Numbered from the stretch's first letter, positions 7,817-17,801 are shown. The stretch is 64,000 bases of DNA from Christensenella sp964438705 (GCA_964438705.1 CAYTKQ010000006.1:1-64000); one strand, 5' to 3'. Made by a program: numbers and translations. The notes: a model not told the origin generated them from the letters alone.

Positions 7817-10800
7817 ATGAGCAGAATTCAATTCCAATTTGACGACAAGCTGGACTATCAGCTCGAAGCTGTATCCTCGGTGGTAGAGCTGTTTCGTGGC
7901 TTGCCGCAAAGGATAGGCGGCATCTATCAAAATGCCACCCGAACCATGAAGATTGGCGAGGGCGATCCGGTGCGCAATATTGAGATTGTGACCGGCTCTC
8001 GGTTGCTTGAAAACCTGCGAGGTGTGCAGCTTAACAACAACCTGTTTGCTGATAACGAGATTTTTGGCAACAACTTTACTGTGGAGATGGAAACCGGCAC
8101 CGGCAAGACCTATGTTTACCTGCGCTCCATCTTGGAGCTTTACCAGGAATATGGCTTTAAAAAATTCATGATTGTGGTGCCAAGCATTGCGATCCGGCAG
8201 GGCGTGTGGAAGTCCATTGAAATGCTCTCCCCTCATTTCAATGCGCTTTACAATATCGACTTGCAAAAGCATAGTTTTATCAGCACCAGTGATACCATCG
8301 AGCAATTGGGCAGCAAACTGGTGGACACAAATGATCTATCCATTTGCATTATGAACATACAGCTCTTTAATAAAGCGAGCAATAAAGTCCGCACCGATGA
8401 CGAGATGGGCAGAAACTTGTGGGAGGATGTAAAGTATATCCGTCCTATCGTGATCATTGATGAGCCGCAGAAAATTGAGGGCACCGCCAAGAAAAAGAGC
8501 AAGACGCTGGAATCCATCGAGTATGTCAATCCGCTCTTTACCCTACGCTATTCGGCGACCCACAAGCAGCTCTTTAACCAAGTATACAAACTCAATTCCT
8601 TTGATGCCTACAAGAAGGAATTGGTGAAACATATAGAGGTCAAAACGGTCAACGGCGTGATTCCCAAGGACTTTGCCTATATCCGCTACATAGACTTCAC
8701 CAGCGACCTATATGCCAGAATTGAGATATACACGCAAAGGCAAGGGCGGGCGATGAAGTTTGAAACCTTTAAGGTGCGGGGCAACGCCTCGCTATTTGAC
8801 CTATCCGGAGGGCTGCCGCAATACCAGGATATGCGCATTGCAGAAGACCCTCACAAGCAAAAGCCGCTAAAGATTGCCACAAAAGACGACTTCATTGAGC
8901 TGACCGCCGGGCACAGCACCTATGAGATCACCGAAAATGAAGCGATCCGTATACAAATCCGGCTTGCCATCGAAAGCCACTTTGCCAAACAAGCCCGCAT
9001 CCTCAAAAAGGGCAAGAAGATCAAAGTGCTAACACTATTCTTTGTGGATAGTGTTGCCAAGGTGCGTGACCTAAACAGTGAGGATGGGCGAGGTGATTAT
9101 CTGCGTATCTTTGACGAGGAATATGAAAAAGTCGTCACCGGGCAAAAATTTAAACGGATGTTTGAAAAACTGGGCGGGCAACTCAACCTATTTGCCACGC
9201 CGGAGAGCATTGCACAGGTGCGTGAAGGATACTTTGCCATTGATAATAAGCGCAATGTGGTGGATGTAGAGGGCTGGGATTCAAGCCTTGCAGACGAAGA
9301 GATGAAGATCAAGGCGAAATCGCAGGAAGATATCGACCGGGGCATCCAGCTTATCCTTGAGAAAAAAGATGAGCTCATTTCTTTTGAGGAGCCACTTGCC
9401 TTTATTTTCTCGCACTCGGCGCTGCGTGAGGGATGGGACAACCCTAATGTGTTTACCATCTGCACCCTCAAGTCCGGTGGTAGTGATATTGCTAAAAAGC
9501 AAGAGATCGGGCGTGGGCTTCGCCTACCGGTTGATATTTACGGTGTGCAAAACCGCTTGGAAACTGACATCAACGAGCTGACTGTCATTGCCAACGACAA
9601 CTACGAGCACTTTGCTACGGCGCTGCAAAAGGACTTTAACGATTCGATGAATTTCAAGAAAGACGAGGTCACCTCGGATATCTTAACCGCAGCCCTCAAA
9701 AACGCAGGGGTGCCCCTGCAGAAAATTGAATCCAAACTGGTGGAAAAACTGCGTGAGGAGCTGTTCCTTGCCGGGATTATCGACACCAACAATATGCTGA
9801 CCAAGGATGCCAAGAAGATTGTGGATACGGTGGACTTTGGGGACGAAACCCTTAAAGAACACGCTAATCAAATTATGCGGTGCTTCAAGGAAAGCATGGT
9901 CGACAAGGGTACCAAGAAGATTGAGATTACCAATGGCGACCTGGAGCCGGTTGAAAACGGTGTGCATTCCTATGTAACCGAAGATGCCTTCTTTAAAATC
10001 TTTAAAAGCCTCAGCGAGAAGCTCGCTAAGCGCACTATCTACAAAATGGATTTAGACAAGGATATTTTCATAAAAGAGTGCATTGCTGAACTCAACGAAA
10101 CACTACGCCCCCGCCGCATCAAGAATCAGTATGAGATTTCTATCGGCGGCGTGGGTACTGACGACACCGGCAAGATGATGGTGAGCGATGGCAGAACCCA
10201 GGTGATCAATAACCTACTGGAGGATGAAATTGAGCAGCGAAGCGATTTTGAGATTTGCAACCACATTATGTACCACACCAATTTGCCCCGCTTTGCAATC
10301 TTCCGCATTCTGTGGGGGCTCGAAAAGAAAATCCTGCTTTCCAACCAAGACATACTGGATGCGGTAACAAAAGCAATTAAGTGGAAGCTTAACAAGGCAA
10401 AGGCAATTGCAATCAACTCGTATGAGGTCATTTCCGGCTATGAGTTTTCCGACCGAACGATCTTTGAGGCAGATACCATCAGCGAGGAAATGCTGAATGC
10501 CGAAAAGAAGGTCTACATTACCCGAGCGGAAGAGCAGAAAGCCATCAACCTATACTACCGGGTTGATTCCGATGGAGAGTATGACTTTGCGGCACAACTG
10601 GATGATGACCCTAATGTGCTACTATTCACCAAAATCAAAAAGGGCGGCTTTGTAATTGCCACACCCTATGGCAATTACACACCGGACTGGGCGGTCGTCT
10701 ATAAGGGAAAAGATGATTTGGTCAAGCTATACTTTATTGTTGAAACCAAATGCGGTAAGGAAGATGCACATCTTAGCGAAGTTGAGAGGTATAAGATCAA

Positions 10801-10909
10801 GTGCGGCAAGCTACATTTCAAAGCAGTTAGCAAGCTGTCTGAGGATACGGTGAAACTGGACTGGGCAAGTAGCTATGAAGACTTTAAAGAAAAGTTTGGA
10901 ATTAGCTGA
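7817..10909 (+). CDS. res: type III restriction endonuclease subunit (Res)
   Basis: This 1,030-residue protein is a superfamily 2 ATPase fused to a nuclease. Walker A METGTGKT is at about residue 91, the DEPQ box near 215, and the REGWDN and EIGRGLRLP motifs lie near 540 and 567. The C-terminal nuclease of the PD-(D/E)xK class is visible as PDWAVV near 955 and VETKCG near 974. All expected motifs are present, so the enzyme looks intact. Res forms a complex with Mod, moves along DNA after ATP hydrolysis and cuts when two sites are unmodified. An AGGAGAT-type ribosome site lies just upstream. Confidence 0.9.
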   Translation: MSRIQFQFDDKLDYQLEAVSSVVELFRGLPQRIGGIYQNATRTMKIGEGDPVRNIEIVTGSRLLENLRGVQLNNNLFADNEIFGNNFTVEMETGTGKTYVYLRSILELYQEYGFKKFMIVVPSIAIRQGVWKSIEMLSPHFNALYNIDLQKHSFISTSDTIEQLGSKLVDTNDLSICIMNIQLFNKASNKVRTDDEMGRNLWEDVKYIRPIVIIDEPQKIEGTAKKKSKTLESIEYVNPLFTLRYSATHKQLFNQVYKLNSFDAYKKELVKHIEVKTVNGVIPKDFAYIRYIDFTSDLYARIEIYTQRQGRAMKFETFKVRGNASLFDLSGGLPQYQDMRIAEDPHKQKPLKIATKDDFIELTAGHSTYEITENEAIRIQIRLAIESHFAKQARILKKGKKIKVLTLFFVDSVAKVRDLNSEDGRGDYLRIFDEEYEKVVTGQKFKRMFEKLGGQLNLFATPESIAQVREGYFAIDNKRNVVDVEGWDSSLADEEMKIKAKSQEDIDRGIQLILEKKDELISFEEPLAFIFSHSALREGWDNPNVFTICTLKSGGSDIAKKQEIGRGLRLPVDIYGVQNRLETDINELTVIANDNYEHFATALQKDFNDSMNFKKDEVTSDILTAALKNAGVPLQKIESKLVEKLREELFLAGIIDTNNMLTKDAKKIVDTVDFGDETLKEHANQIMRCFKESMVDKGTKKIEITNGDLEPVENGVHSYVTEDAFFKIFKSLSEKLAKRTIYKMDLDKDIFIKECIAELNETLRPRRIKNQYEISIGGVGTDDTGKMMVSDGRTQVINNLLEDEIEQRSDFEICNHIMYHTNLPRFAIFRILWGLEKKILLSNQDILDAVTKAIKWKLNKAKAIAINSYEVISGYEFSDRTIFEADTISEEMLNAEKKVYITRAEEQKAINLYYRVDSDGEYDFAAQLDDDPNVLLFTKIKKGGFVIATPYGNYTPDWAVVYKGKDDLVKLYFIVETKCGKEDAHLSEVERYKIKCGKLHFKAVSKLSEDTVKLDWASSYEDFKEKFGIS

Positions 10910-10949
10910 GATGGTTTGACGCTATGATCTAATAAGGAGGGCAACGGCG

Positions 10950-12839
10950 ATGACAGAAATTCGCACCTTCAGAGATTTCATAGAAGCTCGCTACGACAAC
11001 GAGCTTTGGAAAGTTGTTGCCTCTTTCATTGAAGAAAACCCCGGCGGGCTGGAGCGCTCCACCTACCGGGTATCCCAGCCGGATGAAGCAGAGCTCACCG
11101 ACCTACATATCAAGAGCGTCAGTGTCCGGGATGCAGGCGGCACCGGCATCCAGTTTGATGTGCTTGTTGAAGCAGAGATTATGATTGCCGAGACCCTCAA
11201 CCGCAACCGGGAAACGGACGAAACCACGCAATGGTTCAAGGTTTCCTGCTCCGGTGACTTGGACGATGGGCTTCACAACTTCGCTATGAGCACTCCCACA
11301 GTCTACACCGGCTCCCGCAAGCTGCCGGACGGCGCTATGTCCGGCGACCTTGTGCCCTACATCTACAAAGAAAGATTAGATGCTGTCGCCGAGGACTTCC
11401 TGCGCCGCCATTTCCCCGAAGCACTGGAACGACCTATGCCGCTGCCGGTGATGGAGGTAGCCCGCCGCATGCACCTCGCCGTGGAACCGGAGCATCTTTC
11501 AAAGAACCTTACAGTGTTCGGACAAATCTACTTTGCCGACTGTCAAATCGAATGTTACGACAAGGAAGCCAGGGAATACAAGCCAAAGCCGGTGAAGCGT
11601 GGCACCATCCTCTACGACCCGGATGTGTTTTTCATGCGTAACCTGGGCTGTGTCAACAACACCATCATCCACGAGTGCGTCCACTGGGACAAGCACAAGA
11701 AAGCGTTTTTGCTGCAAAAGCTGTGCAACGAAGCGATGTGTACCATCCGATGCCAGGTCGTGGAAGGCAGCCAACCCAACAATAAAAGCTCGCCAGCCGA
11801 ATGGATGGAGTGGCAGGCTCGGGCACTGACTCCACGGATACTGATGCCCCGCACCCAAGCAGGGCTCAAGGCAAAAGAGCTAATTGCCAAGTATAAGCAG
11901 GAGCGCCATACCGACAGTACCGCCGATATCATGGAGCCGGTGATCCTGGAGCTGGCGGACTTCTTTGGGGTGTCGAGGGCTTCTGCAAAAATCCGCATGG
12001 TTGACCTGGGCTATGAAGAAGCAATGGGCGTGTTCGTCTACAGCGATGACCGCTATGTCCCGGCGCACAGCTTTGCCAAGGGTGCCTTGCAGACAAAGCA
12101 GACCTTTACCATCGAAGCGCAAGATGCACTGTTTGAATATGCCACCAACCTTGATCTGCGCAAAGCCATCGATACCGGTCAGTATCTGTATGTGGATTCC
12201 CATTACTGCATCAACGATCCGAAATACATCCAACAAAACGACTGGGGGCATGCCGAGCTCACCGAGTATGCCAACAGCCATATTGATGAATGCTGCCTCG
12301 TGTTCGACCTTGAGGTTTCCCCAAACAAGACCTACGGTTTGCAGTATTACACCGAGTGCGTCCTTTATAAAAATGCCGCTTCCCAGTATAACATCGAGCC
12401 AAAATACAAACGAAATAATCAGAACCAAAAGGTCGAACAGACCGCTGCGGTAATCTTCTCGCACGATGTCGCTGAAGCAACCGAGATGTATCGCAAGCTA
12501 CCGGGAGGGTTTGCTGAATCATTGGTCATGCTGATGGAATGGCGTGGCATGTCTGAGCGGGAACTCGCCGATGCATGCTATGTGGACGAAAAGACCATCC
12601 AGCGAATGCGCACCGGCAAAAACACCCGATTGCGCTCCGTTGTGGCTGTGTGTGTTGGAATGCAATTACCGCCGGTCATCAGCCTGGAGCTTGTGCGCAA
12701 GGCGGGGCATTCACTCACCGGCAAGCCCGAATACTTAGCCTTTCAACAGATACTCTCAACGCAATACAAAAACTCGATACTTGAATGTAACGAACTAATG
12801 GAGGCATGTGGCTTTGAACCTTTATCGAAAATCCAATAA
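10950..12839 (+). CDS. large ImmA/IrrE-type zinc peptidase with HTH-like C-terminus
   Basis: This 629-residue protein follows AAGGAGGG. The middle carries IIHECVHWDKH at about residues 237-247, an HExxH zinc site like that of ImmA/IrrE peptidases. The first ~180 residues form an unrecognised domain with many charged beta segments. The C-terminal segment MEWRGMSERELADACYV followed by TIQRMRTGK resembles an Xre-type helix-turn-helix. ImmA/IrrE enzymes cleave repressors to switch on phage or mobile-element genes. Here the protease ends the restriction operon, so it could cut the small regulator at 312 or a phage or host factor. At over 600 residues it is far larger than classical ImmA. Two terminators follow. 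Confidence 0.75.
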   Translation: MTEIRTFRDFIEARYDNELWKVVASFIEENPGGLERSTYRVSQPDEAELTDLHIKSVSVRDAGGTGIQFDVLVEAEIMIAETLNRNRETDETTQWFKVSCSGDLDDGLHNFAMSTPTVYTGSRKLPDGAMSGDLVPYIYKERLDAVAEDFLRRHFPEALERPMPLPVMEVARRMHLAVEPEHLSKNLTVFGQIYFADCQIECYDKEAREYKPKPVKRGTILYDPDVFFMRNLGCVNNTIIHECVHWDKHKKAFLLQKLCNEAMCTIRCQVVEGSQPNNKSSPAEWMEWQARALTPRILMPRTQAGLKAKELIAKYKQERHTDSTADIMEPVILELADFFGVSRASAKIRMVDLGYEEAMGVFVYSDDRYVPAHSFAKGALQTKQTFTIEAQDALFEYATNLDLRKAIDTGQYLYVDSHYCINDPKYIQQNDWGHAELTEYANSHIDECCLVFDLEVSPNKTYGLQYYTECVLYKNAASQYNIEPKYKRNNQNQKVEQTAAVIFSHDVAEATEMYRKLPGGFAESLVMLMEWRGMSERELADACYVDEKTIQRMRTGKNTRLRSVVAVCVGMQLPPVISLELVRKAGHSLTGKPEYLAFQQILSTQYKNSILECNELMEACGFEPLSKIQ

Positions 12840-12850
12840 AATTTTTGGAT

Positions 12851-12877
12851 AGCACCGGACAAAAACTGTCCGGTGCT
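12851..12877 (+). terminator. terminator of the restriction-modification island
   Basis: AGCACCGGAC (12851-12860) pairs perfectly with GTCCGGTGCT (12868-12877) around a 7-nt loop, followed by ATTTGCTTT. It starts 12 bp after the peptidase stop. Confidence 0.75.
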
Positions 12878-12905
12878 ATTTGCTTTATATAACGCTAAAT
12901 TGTAT

Positions 12906-12946
12906 CCCTGTGTGCGCTGCTGATGCGCTAAACCACAGGGTTTTTT
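12906..12946 (+). terminator. second terminator and hairpin cluster
   Basis: CCCTGTG (12906-12912) pairs with CACAGGG (12934-12940), followed by six T. Immediately after, CGGACAC-TTC-GTGTCCG (12957-12973) forms another tight hairpin, and GTTAGCTAAC (13011-13020) is a perfect palindrome before the next gene. The group separates the restriction island from the prophage-like element. No clear promoter for the next gene was found in this stretch. Confidence 0.5.
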
Positions 12947-13040
12947 CTATGTTTGCCGGACACTTCGTGTCCGTGGCAGGCGCTCTTTTTCCTTGTATTC
13001 TTAAAGCGTGGTTAGCTAACCCACATTTTTAGGACAAGGA

Positions 13041-14519
13041 ATGAAGAGTATGAGCGATAACATTTTTTCTAAGATCAAGCGGGGTGAAATGCCGGTAACG
13101 GTCACCCCTTACAAACACCAGCAGGAAGCCTACCGCTTCGTCTGCGGTAAATTTGGGCTGGGCGGGTTTCCAAGAACCTCGTCCGGCGCTGCGCTGCTCA
13201 TGGAGATGGGCTGCGGCAAAACGCTGACCACCATCGGGATCATCGGAGCGCTTTATGCCGCCGGGAGGGTTCGCCGGGTGCTGGTCGTGGCACCGCTTTC
13301 CATCGTGACGGTTTGGCGGGAGGAATTTGAGCACTTTGCCGACTTCGATTATGAAACCCACATCCTCTCCGGCAGCACAGCACAGAAAGCCCAGGCACTT
13401 CAAAATCTGAACAGCGCCGTCCTGCAGGTCGTCATCGTCAACTACGAATCCGCATGGCGGCTGGAGGCACAGCTCACAGAGTTTGCCCCCGATCTCGTCA
13501 TTGCGGACGAGGGGCACAAGCTCAAAACCCACAACACTAAGCAATCCAAGGCAATGCACCGGCTGGGTGCAAGAGCGACCTTTCGCCTGCTGCTCACCGG
13601 CACCATCATCACCAACAAGGCGATTGATGTCTTTTCCCAATACAAATTCGTTAACTCTGCCGTGTTTGGGCAGAGCTTTTACACCTTCCGCAACCGCTAT
13701 TTTGACATGGTGGGCTACGGCAACCATACCCCGATGCTAAAGCGCAACATGGAGCCCGAGCTGATGGACAAGCTCCACGCCATTGCCTACCGCACCACCA
13801 AAGCCGAGTGTCTCGACCTGCCGGAAACCACCGACATCGTGCGTTTTGTGGAGCTGGAGCCAGGGGCAAAGCGGGTCTATAAAGACCTGGTGCGAGATAG
13901 CTACGCCGAGCTTGCCAGGGGCGAAGTGACCGCCACCAATGTACTCACCCGGCTGCTGCGCCTATCCCAACTCACCGGCGGTTTCGTCAGCGATGACGAT
14001 GGCGTGATCAGTGCCATCAGCGCTGCCAAACTGGAAGCACTGTCCGATATCCTGGACGAAGCCATCAATGAGGACAAGAAGCTGGTGATTATCGCCCGGT
14101 TTATCCCGGAAATTAACGCCATCGAAAAGCTGTTGCAAAAGAAGAAGCTGCAGTATTCGCTCATTATGGGTGGTGTCAAAAACCGGGATGTGCAGGTCAG
14201 TCAGTTTCAAACCGACCCCGAGATCAAGGTGTTTGTGGGGCAGATCGCCACAGCCGGGCTGGGCATCACCCTTACCGCCGCCTCCACAATGGTCTTTTAC
14301 AGCCTGGATTATTCAATGTCAAATTTCGAGCAGACAAAAGCCCGCATCCACCGGGTTGGACAAAAGCAGAATTGCACCTACCTCTACCTTACCGCCAAAG
14401 GGACGGTGGATGAGAAAGTCCTCGCCGCCCTTCGCAATAAAGCGGACTTGGCAAAAACGCTGGTCGATGACTACAAGCGTGGATGCAATCCCTATATGGA
14501 GGGAGGTGAAATAGGATGA
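13041..14519 (+). CDS. phage SNF2-family helicase
   Basis: This 492-residue protein (or 489 from an in-frame ATG at 13050, which has better spacing to AAGGA) is a compact DEAD/SNF2 ATPase. Walker A EMGCGKT is near residue 57, the DEGH box (IADEGHKLK) near 155 and LLTGTIITN near 183. The C-terminal lobe carries the QTKARIHRVGQ motif near 433, which is diagnostic of SNF2-type motors. Such short SNF2 helicases are common in replication modules of Clostridia phages next to family A polymerases. It probably remodels or unwinds DNA during phage replication. It overlaps the next gene by 4 bp. Confidence 0.85.
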   Translation: MKSMSDNIFSKIKRGEMPVTVTPYKHQQEAYRFVCGKFGLGGFPRTSSGAALLMEMGCGKTLTTIGIIGALYAAGRVRRVLVVAPLSIVTVWREEFEHFADFDYETHILSGSTAQKAQALQNLNSAVLQVVIVNYESAWRLEAQLTEFAPDLVIADEGHKLKTHNTKQSKAMHRLGARATFRLLLTGTIITNKAIDVFSQYKFVNSAVFGQSFYTFRNRYFDMVGYGNHTPMLKRNMEPELMDKLHAIAYRTTKAECLDLPETTDIVRFVELEPGAKRVYKDLVRDSYAELARGEVTATNVLTRLLRLSQLTGGFVSDDDGVISAISAAKLEALSDILDEAINEDKKLVIIARFIPEINAIEKLLQKKKLQYSLIMGGVKNRDVQVSQFQTDPEIKVFVGQIATAGLGITLTAASTMVFYSLDYSMSNFEQTKARIHRVGQKQNCTYLYLTAKGTVDEKVLAALRNKADLAKTLVDDYKRGCNPYMEGGEIG

Positions 14520-14923
14520 GCGACAGGATGTTTGAGCTTGCCGACCAGCTCAAAGAACTGCGGGAGCAAAAGAAACAAGCAGAGCAGCAGGTCAAGGAGC
14601 TAAACGCCGCCATTGACGAAACCGAATACCAGCTTTCCGAGCTGATGGCACAGACCGAAACCCAGAGCTTTTCACGAGCAGGCACTATGTTCTACTTGAC
14701 CACGACCACCCGAGCTTCGGCAGCCCCGGAGCGCAAGACCGATCTCTACGATGCCCTCAAAGAACAGGGCTTCGGCGATCTGATCTATGAGACGGTCAAC
14801 GCAAACTCCCTCTCCGCTTTTGTCAAGGAACAGCGAGCGGAAAATGGGGACGAGCTCCCCGGCTGGCTTGCCGAGCTGGTCAGTCTCTATGAAAAAACCA
14901 GTGTCGGTGTCCGCAAGGGATAG
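14516..14923 (+). CDS. phage coiled-coil protein of replication module
   Basis: This 135-residue protein overlaps the helicase stop. Residues 5-45 form a clear coiled coil (heptads in LADQLKELREQKKQAEQQV). A mixed C-terminal domain with DLYDALKEQGFGDLIYETVN follows. The layout resembles small phage accessory proteins found beside recombination or replication genes, such as Gp157-like siphovirus proteins, but the match is not strong enough to name a family. It probably acts with the helicase before it and the Cys-rich protein after it. Confidence 0.65.
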   Translation: MSDRMFELADQLKELREQKKQAEQQVKELNAAIDETEYQLSELMAQTETQSFSRAGTMFYLTTTTRASAAPERKTDLYDALKEQGFGDLIYETVNANSLSAFVKEQRAENGDELPGWLAELVSLYEKTSVGVRKG

Positions 14924-14992
14924 CCCCCACTTCAAAGAACTAAGAGCAAAGACGCTTTCACATACACAACAAATTTTATGGAGGAATCAATC

Positions 14993-15733
14993 ATGAGTAA
15001 AAACGAACTGACCACAACGAATAAAGGCTTTATGAGCCTTGCGGAATTTGACATTGCAGACACCCTGTCACAGGAGCTGGATGGGTTAGAGGGCGGTTTT
15101 GAGCGCATCAAAATCCCCAGCGCCGGAAGCACCGTGTTTGAAGTGCCGGGGGACGATCCGTCCGAGCCGGACACCGTGAAGGAATTTAGCGCCGTCATCC
15201 TGTACCACCACCCGCTCCACGCCTACTACAAGAGCAAGTACACCGGCGGCAACCAGCCACCCGACTGCGGCAGCTTTGACGGCGTGACCGGAAGCGGCGA
15301 CCCCGGCGGGAGCTGTGCCAAGTGCCCTTTCAACCAGTTTGGCAGCGGCGAGAATGGCTCCAAAGCCTGCAAAAACCGCCGCCGGATTTATGTCCTGCGT
15401 GAGGGCGAGATCTTCCCGCTGCTTCTGTCCCTGCCCACCGGCTCGCTAAAGGAGTTTAGCCGCTATATCAAACGCCTGCTCTCCAAGGGCAAAAAGTCTA
15501 ACAGCGTGGTGACCAAGTTTTCTCTCAAAAAGGCAGTCAACAGCGGCGGCATTTCCTACTCCCAGGCGCAGTTTACCCTGGACAGAGCGCTGACGGCGCA
15601 GGAGCTTCCCCTCATCGAAAACCTGTCGGCACAGGTGAAAGCCTACAGCCAGCATATCGGGTTTGAGATGGATAGCGCCGATGCCCCGGCGGTGGATGCC
15701 GAGACTGGTGAAGTGATCCAGCCTTTGAAATAA
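14993..15733 (+). CDS. phage protein with predicted zinc site, possibly DNA-binding
   Basis: This 246-residue protein starts at ATG 14993, after TGGAGGAATC at 14979-14988; an upstream ATG at 14978 overlaps that ribosome site. Four cysteines around residues 91-126 (CGSFDG, then CAKCPF, then ACKNRR) look like a zinc-binding knuckle. The C-terminal part is basic and helical. Genes of this type sit just before family A DNA polymerase genes in Clostridia and Lactobacillales phages. A single-strand DNA-binding or replication accessory role is plausible but not shown by any named domain here. Confidence 0.65.
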   Translation: MSKNELTTTNKGFMSLAEFDIADTLSQELDGLEGGFERIKIPSAGSTVFEVPGDDPSEPDTVKEFSAVILYHHPLHAYYKSKYTGGNQPPDCGSFDGVTGSGDPGGSCAKCPFNQFGSGENGSKACKNRRRIYVLREGEIFPLLLSLPTGSLKEFSRYIKRLLSKGKKSNSVVTKFSLKKAVNSGGISYSQAQFTLDRALTAQELPLIENLSAQVKAYSQHIGFEMDSADAPAVDAETGEVIQPLK

Positions 15734-15794
15734 TCAGTCTTGCGGCGGGGCGTTGCCAAGCGGTGCGCCCCGCTTTCGCAGAAAGGAAGAACCT

Positions 15795-17801
15795 ATGAAT
15801 TATCAATGCATAACCACGCTTCAAGCATTAAAGGACTACCTCGGCGACAGCTCACTTGTCGCTTTTGACTTTGAAACCGCACCGCTGGAATCGTATCGGG
15901 ATGTGCCAATGGCAGCGCTCGACCCTGCACTGTCCCAAATCGTGGGGGTTAGCTTCGCCGTGTCCGAGGGCACCGGGGTGTATGTCCCCCTCGCCCACAA
16001 AAGCGGCACAAACGCCAATAGCGGGGCGGTGTTTGCCTTCCTCCGAGAGCTGATGAGCGACCCCAGCATCACCAAGATTGCCCACAACCTGGGTTTTGAG
16101 GCGATGTTCCTCTACCACCAGGGCATTCTCATCCAGCCGCACTGCTACGACACCATTGCGGCGGCGCAGCTCACCCTTAAAAGCAATACCGAGTTTCGCT
16201 CCCTTGCCGACAGCGGGCTCAAAACACTGGTGCCCCAGCTTTATGGCGTGGAGATGCCCAAGTTTGAGGAGGTCACCGCCGGGCGGCACTTTGACGAGCT
16301 GGATGCACAGGATGCCGAAACCGTCCGGTACGCCTGCGCTGACAGCGACTATACCCTGCGACTATATCACACCTTCAACGACTGGTTTGACCGCTATCTG
16401 CCAAAGCACCGCTTGATTACCGAGCAAATCGAAAGCCCCACTGCCGTCTATTGCGGGATGATGAAGCACAACGGTCTGCCGGTGGACAGGGTGCTCATGG
16501 TTGAGAAGCAGGCGCAAGCCGAGAACGAGCTTGCCCGGCTGCGGCAGGAGATTGCCTTTTTCATCGGCGATGTTGACATCGGTGCCAACGCCAGCACCTC
16601 GGCGTTCAAGCAGTATCTGTATAACGATTTGAAGCTGCCGGTGCTCAAGACCACCGCCAAGTACCAAGAGGCAGCGGATGATGAAGCCATGATCCTACTC
16701 ACCGAGTTTTGCCGGGAGCAGCGCCCCGAGCTGGCACCGCTGTTTGAGTTGGTGCAGGAGTACCGCAAGTGGGGCAAGCTCAAGTCCACCTACATTGACG
16801 GGTATTTGCAGCATGTAAGTCCAGTCACCGGCAGGATACACCCCGACCTGTTTCCACTGGGCACCGAAACCGGGCGCTTTGCCGCACGAAAGCCCAACCT
16901 GCAAAACATGCCCCGCCCGGACGGAGATGTCAGCGGTATCCGCAACTTTATCAAAGCGCCGGAGGGCAAAAAGCTGCTGTCGCTGGACTTCTCGCAGATT
17001 GAACTGCGAGTGGGTGCCTTCTACTGCAGGGACGAAAAGATGCTGGAAACCTATCGCAGCGGCGGCGACATCCACGCCCAAACCACCAGCGTTATCTACA
17101 AAATTCCTTTTTTCCAGGCGGTGGACAAAAACGCCGAGCACTATAAAGAGCGCCGGACAATCGCCAAAAACTGCAACTTCGGCACCTTCTTCGGGCTGTT
17201 TCCCAAAGGGCTGCAGCGAACGCTCAAGTTTAAGGCTGGATTGGACACGCCGCTGTGGGAGTGCGAGCAGATCATAGACAACCTCAAGTCCGGCTACCCC
17301 CGGCTCACCGCCTGGCAGGAGGAAACCAAAGGCAGAGCGGGTTTTCGCAAGTACACCGAAACCTACCTCGGCAGGCGGCGCTATCTTCCGGGCATTGCTT
17401 CAACAGACTGGGGCAAGAAATCCTTTGCCCAGCGCTGTGCTCTGAACACACCCATACAGGGTACCGCCGCCGATATATTGAAACTTGCCCTGGTGCGGCT
17501 GCTCGCCGGACTGCCCGAGCGACCCTGGCTGCTGCCGCTGCTGCAAATCCATGATGAGCTGGTGTTTGAAGTGCCCGAGGGCAAGGTGCCGGAAGCGGTG
17601 GCGTTTATAAAAGCCTGCATGGAAGCAAAGCCCTTCCCGGACTTCGACCTGCCGATCATCGCCGAAGCATCCGTTGGGGACAGGTTTGGAAATATGGTAG
17701 AAATATCGGACGCAGGCACCAAAGCTGAATTTACAAACAAGGCTGGTGTGCGAATTGCCACCGGGGGCTCCCCGGTCGGGGAAATGGAGGAACTGACATG
17801 A
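15795..17801 (+). CDS. phage family A DNA polymerase with 3'-5' exonuclease
   Basis: This 668-residue protein starts at ATG 15795 behind GAAAGGAAGAA. The N-terminal proofreading domain carries the metal-binding FDFETAP near residue 24. The polymerase core has motif A LDFSQIELR near 397, motif B RRTIAKNCNFGTFFG near 453 and motif C QIHDELVFE near 584. The 5'-nuclease domain of bacterial Pol I is absent, as is usual for phage enzymes. Motif B has FFG where most have FxxYG. It would replicate the element's own DNA and is overlapped by the next gene at 17,798. Confidence 0.92.
   Translation: MNYQCITTLQALKDYLGDSSLVAFDFETAPLESYRDVPMAALDPALSQIVGVSFAVSEGTGVYVPLAHKSGTNANSGAVFAFLRELMSDPSITKIAHNLGFEAMFLYHQGILIQPHCYDTIAAAQLTLKSNTEFRSLADSGLKTLVPQLYGVEMPKFEEVTAGRHFDELDAQDAETVRYACADSDYTLRLYHTFNDWFDRYLPKHRLITEQIESPTAVYCGMMKHNGLPVDRVLMVEKQAQAENELARLRQEIAFFIGDVDIGANASTSAFKQYLYNDLKLPVLKTTAKYQEAADDEAMILLTEFCREQRPELAPLFELVQEYRKWGKLKSTYIDGYLQHVSPVTGRIHPDLFPLGTETGRFAARKPNLQNMPRPDGDVSGIRNFIKAPEGKKLLSLDFSQIELRVGAFYCRDEKMLETYRSGGDIHAQTTSVIYKIPFFQAVDKNAEHYKERRTIAKNCNFGTFFGLFPKGLQRTLKFKAGLDTPLWECEQIIDNLKSGYPRLTAWQEETKGRAGFRKYTETYLGRRRYLPGIASTDWGKKSFAQRCALNTPIQGTAADILKLALVRLLAGLPERPWLLPLLQIHDELVFEVPEGKVPEAVAFIKACMEAKPFPDFDLPIIAEASVGDRFGNMVEISDAGTKAEFTNKAGVRIATGGSPVGEMEELT

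Noticed and set aside
536..12839. DISARM or BREX system
   Set aside because: A helicase and methylase are present, but no drmB/DUF1998, pglZ or brxL-type gene; Mod and Res motifs fit a type III system.
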